64,000 bases of DNA. Origin: Paracentrotus lividus. Its lineage: Eukaryota; Echinodermata; Echinoidea; Camarodonta; Echinidae. Position 1 is the first letter of the stretch; every line of letters begins with the position of its first letter. Location: contig CALNVZ010002100.1 of NCBI GenBank assembly GCA_940671915.1, positions 839,142 through 903,141 of the forward strand, in the 5' to 3' direction. Below the pieces are notes generated by a model. That model had not been told where the DNA came from. It searched no databases and saw only the letters and a program-made list of their open reading frames with translations. The position numbers and the translations under genes were made by a program. Positions 22,500-34,400 of this stretch are shown piece after piece.

Positions 22500-25400
22500 G
22501 TATGTCTTACATGTGAGGTTTTTTCACCGTCTAATAAAAAATTATTTCTCTTTGTATGATTGTAACAGTCCCACGAACTGACATTTATGCAGAGATAGTA
22601 GCTGTGACTGAAGTGATGGGCCACCTCCCCACTCAAAATCAGGCGGCGCGTTCGGCCAGATCACACCTATATGCTCGCTTGTGGGGCTCTTGGACCTAAT
22701 GCTGTTCTGCACTAAGAAGTGAAAAGTGTAGTGAGTGTAGTGTTTGCCTTGTCGTTGTTGTTGTTGCAGATGCAGAGGCCAGAACGTACGTAGAAATTTT
22801 TACTCCGTAATTTATGCACAACGCTCGATTGATCACGTTAGCATATGAAATACACTACCATTGTGTCTTCCAATGAACAATAGTCAGGACAAAATTTAGA
22901 TTCGTCACTTATTTTTTTGGTAAGTCCTCATTTCTTTATACGTTTTCAACTGTCGGGCAGAGTCCGACAGTGTGGATTTGTTGAAGTTCCTTTTTACATT
23001 TCTCTTCTTTATTCTAAAAAGTATTGAAAGAGTGACTTTGCGGGCGCACGTTTTGTGAAGTCGAGTCTTGCAGTTTTTCTTGCGAAATGGGTCCACTTTG
23101 GTTATGATTGACAGCGTGCACCGCAAAAGCGGTCTTTATCGGGAACAGCTGAATCGTGTTGTTCAGTTACGCCGGTCAACGCACTTCAGTCATTGCAACC
23201 AGGAGGCTGAGCTCTACGCGATAGCTAATCAGAGTGCCCAACAATAAAAATGCATTGTCCTCTGGCTCTGTACGAACGAACTTGTAGGCATTTTGATGTG
23301 GAGCGTGGCCTGGAGCGTTAAAGTGAACTTGAACTTTTGTCTTGTAAATTTCTTTGCAATTTTATCTAAACTTCACTGTCTTCAGCTTGAACTATGCATT
23401 GTTTATTTTTAGGAAGATTTTCTTTGTTTGATTTGGCAGCTTATTTTTATTTAGATTTTTTTGGTAAATCTGTTTTGTTTGTATCCCTTAATTTCAGGTG
23501 TCTTCACTCTTCTTGTTCAAGAGTTTGGTAAGCCAATTTTAGTGTTTATCATATCTAGATATTAATCAGATTTCATGTTAAAAAACGTCATTGATCAGAC
23601 GATAAACACCAACTTCTTCTCCCATAAATGACACAATGATTTGAAAATGTTAAATATTTAGATATAACTTGAGTTGTCCTGTCTGAAATAAAGTAGAATA
23701 AAAGAAATTCAAACATTTCATTATTTCATATAGTCTATATATCAATATGCCTACCGGTATACCAAATGTGTTTAGATGTACTTTAATATGTTCGTAAACT
23801 ATTTTGATAAATTTCTGAGAAAATATTGTATGGTAGAGATACCTTATTACATGCAGTACATTGGTCCACGTACCCTCTAATATGCGCGATGCAACGCGAT
23901 ATGTGCGCTCAATTTCTTGAACAGTCGAGAAAACAACAAGCCTATTGGAGATATCACAAAAACTTTGTGGGAAAATCATTGGTTTCTTGTATTTTTATGG
24001 TTTCATGAAATCATCAAGAATACACTTTGTTGAGACAGGAGTAACTATAGACAGCGCTGGCGCCGAAGGCGACAGCGCTGTAGAAGGGATTTCTTCATTT
24101 ACGTTGAATATTGATGGGTGACCTTTTTGAAGGGTCGACCCGGAAGTAGAAAAAATCGCTGTGCTTTTGAACAGCAGCGCATACGGCCCGCTAGAGCCGC
24201 CTGCTCTAGCCGCCTGGCTAGCTTGCTAGCAGACGGCGCTCGCGACCGGGGGTCTATATCGCAATGTACCGTTCCTGCGATATGAACACAAGTTACGTGT
24301 TTGGAACTGATTTTCGCATTCAAATATCAATCACTCATTGTTATGACAACATAAATATGTGGAAGAACCTATCTGCTCTTGTATTCTTGGAAGTTACATA
24401 AATTCAATGTGAGTATCATTTTTTAAAAAATATATTACTTGTGAGAGATTCGGGGTATACCAGCCCCACAACTAATCATCCGTCAGTTCCCGTCGCTTCG
24501 CGACGGGGACTGGTCAGTTTAAGACAGGAGATGAAAATTTACATTCATTTACTGTATGTACGTGGACTAATGTACCGTTCAGTTTTGCCAAAGCAAAATT
24601 GACATGGTCGCAGAATCGACTCGGCTTGCCTATTCCCCAAATATTTGTGTCGTAGTTTTCTCTATAAATGTTCTTTGGAATATTTAACATTTGATAGAGA
24701 GAATAATTTTTTCTAAAAACATTTAATTATTTGACTTTTTAGCAGTTGAATATAAAGTGCGTGGACTAAGGTACCTCCATCATACTTTCAGTAAAAATTG
24801 AGTCTAGGATTAGTCTCAATACAAGATATTACACAGATACATGCAGGCAAATGATTTATCTAGACTTGTGGCTGTGCTTGACGAGACGTCAAATTGGTGC
24901 TCACTTCGCTATTTTATCTTATATATATTTGAAACTCTAAAGATTGATTAATCAGTTGAATCTCATATCAGCACTTATTTTTTCCCCCTTGTACTGTAGG
25001 CACAAAAGGTGTGCAGGTTGAGGAGGTTTATGATCTCCAAAAACCAATAGACGGCCCAGTCTATGGCTTTATCTTTCTCTTCAAATGGATTGAAGAACGT
25101 CGAGCTAGACGTAAGGTACAAGCTATCTCTGATGATGCATACGTCACCAATCCTGGTCTTCTTAGAGACATGTTTTTTGCACATCAGGTAAGCTCAGCTT
25201 GTCGTTGATTCATTGTCATCATTTCATTTTTTTTCCTATAATATACATTGTCTACCGGTAGATAAAAATCATATTATTTAACAAATATTGATTATCATGA
25301 AAACTGTGAGAAAAAAAGCTTAAGTGATTATCAAAATAGTATTTTCATACAAGAAAAGTTGCTGAAAGATACTGTATGGACAACACTTCTTGCAAAATTA

Positions 25401-28400
25401 TAATTTCTTGTGTATACTTTTAATTATCTTGTAGTGTTTATAGCTTGTAAGTCTTTTGTAAAGTTGATATATATTCTGACTGTATTGATTAATGATATGC
25501 CATCTGAATGTGCTGCGTGTTAAGCTACTGGTAGTTATTTATTTGTGTGCTTAATATAATAAATATTTGGTTGCTATTTTATTGTTCTATTTTATAAAGG
25601 TTGTGCCCAATTCCTGTGCTACACATGCTCTTCTGAGTGTACTGCTAAACTGCAAAGACATAACTTTAGGAAAGACTCTTTCAAACTTCAAGGAGTTTAC
25701 CAAGAACTTCAGCCCAGAGGTAAGATATATCTTCAACCCATTCTGGAAAAGTTTATGATAAATCTAAAGAGTTGGTAGCTTACCTATTACGGACATATGT
25801 CCATCAAATTACATCAAATCATGTATACCGGTCGTTACTATGTAACTACCTTTACTTTTTTCAGCTTTCCTTGTAGTTTGTGAGAAAATTATGGTCTGCA
25901 AGATTTCTCAGATAATTTTTACCAAGTTGGTTTTTTGTAAATTCTTGACATAAATCCAAGTGAAAGCCCTTTAAATAATGTTGAATTGGCATCTTGTCTC
26001 TATGATAAAGTACATGTATATCAGTTAAGGCAGACAAGTGAGATAATCAGCTGAAAATCACCAATACATGATTATTCATAGTCGCAACTTTTTGTATAAT
26101 GTCTTGCTCACTATTGAGTGATAATGTACTGTAAGTGTGGTCATTACTGGTAAAGCGCTCTATAAGAAACCGGTATTGTTATCATTATTAATTTTCAATA
26201 AAAAACATTAGGCAGATACTATTCATCTATACATGAATGCTTGGTCACCATAACTTTGTTGGGGTCTATTAAAATTTTATTTGGTTGTTCCTATAGAGCT
26301 ACATGTAAAGATTTCATTACATGTATTTTTATAACACAAAGACTGAAAACTAATACAAGATTAATTTATTTGGAAAGACATTACTCTATGAATTTGCCAT
26401 GTGACCCAAGTGAAGTAAATGGATACTGATAGGAAAACATTTCTTGAATTCTTAAAGTGCTCTATCATGACAGCTATGACAGAGCTGGGGTAATAAACAC
26501 TGCGCCTCTGAATAGTTAACGAGAATGATGGCTCATTATAATTACAGTATTATTATTTTATTTATTTTGAATTTGTTAGGACCGAGGTGAGGCTATAGGG
26601 AATGTACCCGAGATAGCTCAAGCTCACAATGCACATGCAAACCCTGAACCTCCAAGACTCCCTGAGAAAGCAACATGTGGAATCACCAGAGCTAGAGAGA
26701 CCTTTCATTTTGTCAGCTATGTGCCGATAGAGGGCAGGCTTTATGAACTAGATGGATTGAAGCGTGGTCCATTGGATCATGGTAAGCTTATACCTTCTTA
26801 AGTGCTGTGTGTCTATTATTAGATATTCATTAAAAAAATATAACATTGATACATATATGTGGTGCAATTCATATAGTCATGAAATACGCCTACAAATACT
26901 ACTTAAATATAAATTAGAATATTTTGCTCTCCCAAAACCAATTTAGCTACTTATGATGAGCAATTTTGGATATGATTATTGACTACTCTATTTGGTAGTC
27001 AGATAATTTGTCATATCTTTTAGAGGTGTTATAATCTATTGGTTGTATGACATGGCTGGAGGTGCAAAGGCCATGGGTTCGATCACTGGGACGGCATTAC
27101 AGTAATTGAACAAGGCATCTCATGAATATGCTTCTCCTCACCCAGATGTTCAAATGGGTACCTGGTACAAAGATTTCTTGAAGTGCCTGCAAAATTATTG
27201 ACCAGGAAATCATAAAAATTATCACTAATTTTATTATTTACGATAAAGAATTATATATTTGCCTACTTTGCTATTCTTCCTCGAATCGCCCAACCTACCG
27301 AAACTTTAAACCCGAAAATTTTTGCTCTATTGTCTCCTATTTTCCCTTCCCCTATATGAAGGGCGCCCTCTTACGATAAGGGCACTCAGCCAAATCCTTC
27401 CCATAAATCCTCCTCTTGTCTCATACTACCCTAAAACTTCTATGTAGTGATGGAACGGGGGACGGAGGGAGGGATTGTAGGCAAATATATAATTCTTTAT
27501 CGTAAATAATAAAATTAGTGATAATTTTTATGATTTACTTCAAAAGAATGATATATTTGCCTACTTCGCTATACGACCAGCACCGATTGGTACTGGGGAG
27601 GGACAACACCTACAGTTTTAGTTGAATAAGGATGACGCCGTAGCCATGATAGGAACATAGAGAAAAATTTCCTTCCATCGCAGAAACGTTCACCCATGAA
27701 CTGATTTACATATTTTCTCCACGGAAAAAGCCCCAAAAGATATGTCCACGAAATGCTGGTACCCTCGTATCGAGGTTCCTAAAATAGAGCCAGGTACCCT
27801 GGCCCTCGGGTCCGCAGTTTTAATAGCTGCTACTATCCATCTCGAGATAGTACTTCTCGGTATTGGTCCGAAAGATTCCATGGATATTTTCAGGAATCAT
27901 TGAATGTCTACACCGGGCGCCACACTCTGACAATGCGTAACGATGAGAATTTGACTAAAGGGACGTAGGAAATTCTTTTACAATCCCGGAAACTCTGTCT
28001 GATTTTTCGTTCAAAACATGCCATAATGGATCAGACTAACGTCTCTAAATTCTCAACATATGTGGCTCGTTGAAAAAGAAGAGCGAGCGACAACTTAGTG
28101 TCTTCCCGACATTATGGTACTCAGGGAGTACCTCTTGGTAGTCCTATCCAGACAAAAATTAGAAACGGTGGTGCGAAGGAGTGTTAGCTAGGACCTGAGG
28201 CACTCGCGGCCACTTCAAGTAGGGACCCGAGGTCTGAGTTAGGGTTTCTTAAGGGACAGAGAACTAAGAAGAACTGATGACAGATGACTATCCGTCTGTA
28301 ATCATTAGAAAATAGCTGAGATAGCTGAATAGCTGATCTATATCCACCTAGGGTAAGCAGCGAATTACCCTCGTCGAGCGAACGATGATGAAGAACGCTA

Positions 28401-31400
28401 TGGACGGGAGAAAGGTTTCTCTCGGAACCCACAGAAATTTTACCGTTCGGAAGAGGAAACTTTACTAGTGGATACACTCCTACTCTCTAAAGGCAGAGAG
28501 GAGCGCGATCGTCGAATCCTGTTGCTCGAACTGACTTCTTAATAACGGCTGAACAGAAAAGGAAGATGTTTCAGGTGCTCGAGAATTAACTCTACCCATA
28601 GCTGGCATACTAAGTTCTCGCACCACAGCAAGTGCCATGGTTTCTCTGTCAACCAGAGGGAGAAAACTGTCACAAACAAGCCCGGTTGTGGCAGAGAGGA
28701 GTGATGATAATCTCTGACGTCCTGTCCTTCCTATTTCTTCCTAGTGACAACAGGAAAATACTACCGGGAGAAAGAAAAGGATATCCGGACCTTTCCGGGA
28801 ATTGAGACGGCATCCTGGGTAAACCCCGTCATCTCCTTTATCTTGAACATAACTTCAGAAAATGCGGAAGTGCGGAAGTTCATTACTGAAGATCCGAGAA
28901 AACAGCGACCACTCTGAAGTGAGACACTTTCCCGTCGCGGGAAAAAGGTTAATAACGTTCTCCAATTTTGGTATGTGCGAAGCGACTGGACCGATGTTCA
29001 CGCCGTTGCACCAGATCCAGAGTTGAAAGGTTACTCTGCTCCATATCAGGGAGAGTGGATCTCCTTGGCGAACGATATAAGACATCACTCCCCCCGATGT
29101 CTGTTCAATCGTCAACTGTCCGGTCCTTGCAATGGTCCTTGAAAAGAGGAAGAAACTTCTTCACCTTCGGACGCTCCAAGCGTTGCTGAGAGGCAAAGTC
29201 TCGGAGATTCCAATCACCAAAGTCGAGGCCCTGATAATGAACTCTCCCTCCTAATTGTGACTCATGTGCGGTCAACATAGTTGAAGAACGGAGGAGCTCC
29301 AATGTCTTCCTTGAGGAGTGAACCCCTTATCCACCCAAAGATGGATAGGAGGTCTAATTTCAGTAGAAAAGGAATTTTTCGACGGAGGTGAGCTGAAATC
29401 CAGACTGAAAAAGTCTCAAGAGCCGAAATTGAGAGGTCGCGTTAATAGTCTGCCATTTTGGGAACCCGGACTAATAACTTGATAGTCATCATGACATGAA
29501 AACCTTCTCAGTGCGATCCGAGACCCTATAAGTGGATCGTATCTTCTACTATCTCCAAACTAGGTCTCGTCAGATGATTCGCGGTGTCCGGTTGAGTCCC
29601 TAATAGGATGGAATCAACTCCTAACTCATTCAAAAGATGATGCAGCTTGAAACTTAGAGTTTGTTGCTGGTCCTCCCAATTGAGAACACACGTATCGAGT
29701 CTCCGCGCTAGGGGACAAGGAATATAGAAGATAGACACAAATTAGGGTAGATTGTGGCTTTCTCGATTTCTTCCTTTGAGCTGTGTTCCAGGACAAGGGA
29801 CACATCAAGAGGTTTGGGTGGATGACTCCTGAAGACACCCCCGGGTAGCGGTTTCTCGAGGTCTAATATGAGACCGACTCTGATTGTTGAAATGATAACA
29901 ATCGTTAGAGATCGAATTTCGAGTCGGAGGGATCTCCGGAGTCGGCCTTCCACCGGACCCAATAATTCCCCAAACGAAGGCAGAAAGTCACCTCGGGCAC
30001 TTCCTTCCCTTACTAAAAGGATGAGAGTTTGCAGTGGACCTGAACTACTCCTGTCATCGCTTCTACCCCACTGACCAACGCGATCTCCGTGACCCGACTG
30101 GTTCTGATGCAGAGCGTCGTGTCTGACTACATTGTCAGACGGTTGATCCAGGTCATAGAACGGTTGACGTGAGGGTTGTTGGTACAAGCCGATGCGAAAT
30201 AAACAGACTCAGAGGTTGTTTCCAAACTTTTCTACCCTTCTCTGAAGTTCCTTGGCCGACTTCTTGGCCTCTGTAAAATCCCGACTCCAATGGGATTTTG
30301 AGTCCACCGGAAACCTGTCCAGTACACTGGAATAAGACCTCCATGTCCCCAAGTTATCTCTAAAACTCTTTCCTGCAGACTCTATCCCTCTGGTGGGACA
30401 GAGGACGCAAAGAAAGACCGACCAGGATGAAGATTTTTCAGGGTAAGAATTTTTCCTTGTCGGAACTCGAACTCCAGTTCTTTAGAGATGCTAGAAGTTT
30501 GATTCGTCTGACATAAACCTCCCTCCATCTGACTCCGGGAGCGATCAGATCAGCTACAAGTGAACCTTCTTTGTTCATGAGGTCCGATTAGTGACCCGTA
30601 TTTCGTCTGTCGTCTCCAACAGTATTGAAGATAATGTCTGAAAGAAGGAATCCTCGTCCTCCTGAACGAAGGAAAATTCTCGCCTTAGACCTTTCCTTAA
30701 TTCTTCCTAGTGAGTTTTAGGTAGATAACTCAAGGATCTGTATCTCATATGATCTAATCCTGAAATTACATGAGATCCTGAGATACTTCCGGTTCGAATC
30801 CTGCATACAGATCGTATTTAGGCTAAAAACCCGGATTCTTCTCGGACAACCTCGGTTGAGTCCGAGCTGAGCAGTGAACTTCTTCTTCTGAAGAACAAAA
30901 CGGACCTCTATCAAATAGACGGGCCTAATACGTCGCAGTTTCGTTAATCAACCTCATCGAAGCGCGATCTGAGTACCCTTGCAAGGGTGGAGCGATGATC
31001 TGGTATCAAACACCCCCCCCCTTTTCTTTAAATTAGAGAAATCTAAAAATTTCTCGATGCGGATTCGTGAGTACCGAACTCCAAGGAGGAAGAGGTTAAC
31101 TCCCTCAATTCAGTGCGTAACCCTCTTAGGTTCCGACGGAAAGCCCTAAACCGGAGTGGTCAAAGCGACGCGACTCTGAGGGACGAACTGCTGCGACGTC
31201 AGACCCGAAAAATTAGCGGCCGGTGATTACGACATTGTAGTAATTGACCATTTCCAAGAGACTCCGGTACCAATCCCGAGTCTCAATTTCGCCGACAGCA
31301 AGATCTCCGATTGACTACTGGCGCTGGTGTGAAGTCTTCCGAAATCGCAGGGAGAGCTTCTAATTCTGCCATAAACCTGCGAATTTGATCCCATCGGGGA

Positions 31401-34400
31401 AGAACTCGAAACTTCAAGTCTACTAGATAGGTGCTCTACCATATTGAAAAATAGGCCGATATTGGAGAAATAGACAGAAAGGGGAATTTCGATAGCCTTG
31501 AAGAAGATTTAATTCTTCTAAACACCCTAATATTCCGCGAAGGAGGGTTTTCCAACAAACTTGGTAGATTGACCACCCTCCTGACGCTTTCAACTTCTGT
31601 ATCGATTTCAAGCCGAAGGTGATCTAGTCAATGGAAATTTGGACCCATCCCGCCGAAATTTTTTTTGTTGTTTTTTTTGTTTTTTTTGACTCGTTCATAT
31701 TGCAATCAATTTGCAGCGAGCGATTTGTCATGATAGCTGTTTGAATTGATCCTTCAATCAATGGAATGTAATATTGAGGTTCTTGTGATAACTTCACCGG
31801 AGATTGTGGGAACCTGGATGTGGACTTGCGAATAGTCCCCACTTCCGCATCCCTGTGTGAGGTTGTGAACCCCGACTTTAATCACGATCAATTAACTACG
31901 ATTGTATCTGACTTGAATTATTTTTTTAGAAATAATCCAAAGTGATCATTTTATCTACGATTGGATCTGTCGTGATTGATTTACCAGGGTAGGAACCATG
32001 GGAAATTGAGATTGTAGAGACAAACATGACTGCGATCGATTCTGACATGATTTATTCAATAGAGATCGATTTTGGTGGGATCGATTTATTATAATCGATT
32101 TTGTCATGATCGATTCCTCAGAGATCGATTCTGGCGGGATCGATTCAATTTTGATCGATTTTGGCGGGATCGATTCATTTATGATCGATTACGCTGTGAT
32201 CGATTCAAACGCGATCGATTATGTTGTGATCGATTCAATCGTGATCGATTATGTTGTGATCGATTCAATCTGTAATCGATTATGTTGTGATCGATTCAAA
32301 CTGTGATCGATTCAATCTGTAATCGATTATGTTGTGATCGATTCAAACTGTGATCGATTATGTAGAGATCGATTCAATTGTGATCGATTCTGTTCATGAT
32401 CGATTTTGATGTGATCGATTTACCTATCAATATCGATATCGATACTGGCTATCGATACTAGATCGATCTCAGGTGGAAACCCAACCTTCGATCGATCTCG
32501 ATCATGTTGGAAAGATCTCACGATCGATCCCACAACTTCCACTAGATCAATGGAGACCCATGATCGTAAATGAAGTTGCCCTCCTCGATCCCTCACCAAG
32601 ATCGATTTGGGGTGCGTCGCTGGGTCGGCCGACGGCAGACTGAACCTTCCCCTGGGAGTTCGCTAAGCGACTCCCACGACGACTTTCCGGGGGCTCGCGG
32701 TACCAAAGGTGTGGACTTACGCGTTACCACACCGGCCCATACTCGCCCCTGGGCGGGGTTGTGAATCCCGACTTATTTTAGGTGGTAATCTGATCTGAAC
32801 AGCCTCCGTTCCAACCGAAATCAGCGTCTCTAACTGCTCCGCGGCTTCTAACAGAAGATGGTGGAGAACCCGGACTTCGTGACTTCCTAGTAGATAAGAC
32901 TCTCCGATGAGTCGGCGACGTTGGAAGTCTCGGAGATTCACGCTTGGATGATGGTCTTCTTCCCTTTGATTAAGAAACATCCTGCAATATATGAAAAAAA
33001 AAACACAACGGACTCTTATACAAAGAGTTAAAACTCTGCCCGGGGACGGGAAGGGTCACAAAAGGACTCGCCCAACCCAAACAAAGGCTTCACTAAACTG
33101 TGTGAAGTGAAGCGCGGTACGGGGGAACAAAAGGGCCCGCACCACAAGAGTGCAATATAAAAACACGCACATAATGAAGGTCAAAAAACCAGGGAGAAGT
33201 CGCCGTAAAACCAAAAGAATTGCTCAAAAAACGGCCCTCAACTACTCCCAATTTATAGGAAACCACAACCTAGACGTTAGCTAGGACGACTAAGAGCAAG
33301 ACCCCACAAATTAGGCATCAAAATATCACTAAAAAAGTGAAAAACAAACCCATTTGCGGGAGCAAATTTTCGAGGTTACTTGCTCGGCGGCAGCCGATGA
33401 GAAAAGAGGAGGATTTATGGGAAGGATTTGGCTGAGTGCCCTTATCGTAAGAGGGCGCCCTTCATATAGGGGAAGGGAAAATAGGAGACAATAGAGCAAA
33501 AATTTTCGGGGTTAAAGTTTCGGTAGGTTGGACGATTCGAGGACGAATAGCAAAGTAGGCAAATATATCATTCTTTTGAAGTAAATAATATGATGTACGT
33601 TGACCACTCTAAAGAGTGGGTCTCGCATAATAAAAATCATATTATCATTGTTATTTTTATTGCTATTATTTTGAATGTAGGATCTTGGGATGAGAAAGAG
33701 GAATGGACGGCTAAGTTTCAGAGAGTCATTGCTGATAGATTGGAGAATGAAGGGTAAGTTTCAGAGAGTCATTGCTGATAGATTGGAGAATGAAGGGTAA
33801 GTTTCAGAGAGTCATTGCTGATAGATTAGAGAATGAAGGGTAAGTTTCAGAGAGTCATTGCTGATAGATTGGAGAATGAAGGGTAAGTTTCAGAGAGTCA
33901 TTGCTGATAGATTGGAGAATGAAGGGTAAGTTTCAGAGAGTCATTGCTGATAGATTGGAGAATGAAGGGTAAGTTTCAGAGAGTCATTGCTGATAGATTG
34001 GAGAATGAAGGGTAAGTTTCAGAGAGTCATTGCTGATAGATTGGAGAATGAAGGGTAAGTTTCAGAGAGTCATTGCTGATAGATTGGAGAATGAAGGGTA
34101 AGTTGCATTGTATCTCTCATTTCATTCATTAGAAAAATCCCCACCATAGTCATTATCATTGGGCCCATACATCTTAAAAGATATGGTCTGCACCACAAGT
34201 TCATGCAGTACATTTTCTGCTATGGCTTGTGCATGCCGATCCTTAATTTGTGTCACATGTGCCACTTACAAATTGAGTCACTGTTTGGTTAGTAGAGAGA
34301 ACTTTGCTTTCGGAGACCTTTCTCAATGGCTCTTTCTGCTCTTTTTCTCAACACATTTGCATCGCCCTTTTAAACTGCTGTCCTCCAAGCCGCCTTGCCA

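Larger units (their letters stand above)
23528..24999. other. BAP1 intron 2 with GC-rich island
   Basis: Mostly AT-rich, except 24045-24260, which is GC-rich with short palindromes (CTAGCTTGCTAG, CAGCGCTG). Two 29-nt hairpins lie in it. No exon seen. Confidence 0.5.
27207..33586 (-). mobile_element. DIRS-type tyrosine-recombinase retrotransposon A, in BAP1 intron 5
   Basis: About 6.4 kb. Inverted terminal repeats match: 27240-27440 pairs with 33400-33580 (for example TTTGCCTACTTTGCTATTC against its complement). At 27455-27585 lies a short region that joins the complements of both outer tips, the internal complementary region of DIRS elements. Minus-strand coding is broken by stops and frameshifts. 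RNase H traces ([25 protein letters not shown]) lie near 28860-29110, and tyrosine-recombinase traces ([16 protein letters not shown]) near 28370 and 27850. No target duplication is visible, as expected for this class. It is antisense to BAP1. Confidence 0.88.

Noticed and set aside
32072..32306. Open frame with DRF repeats
   Set aside because: By-product of the ATCGAT array; no start context and wrong strand for the DIRS genes.
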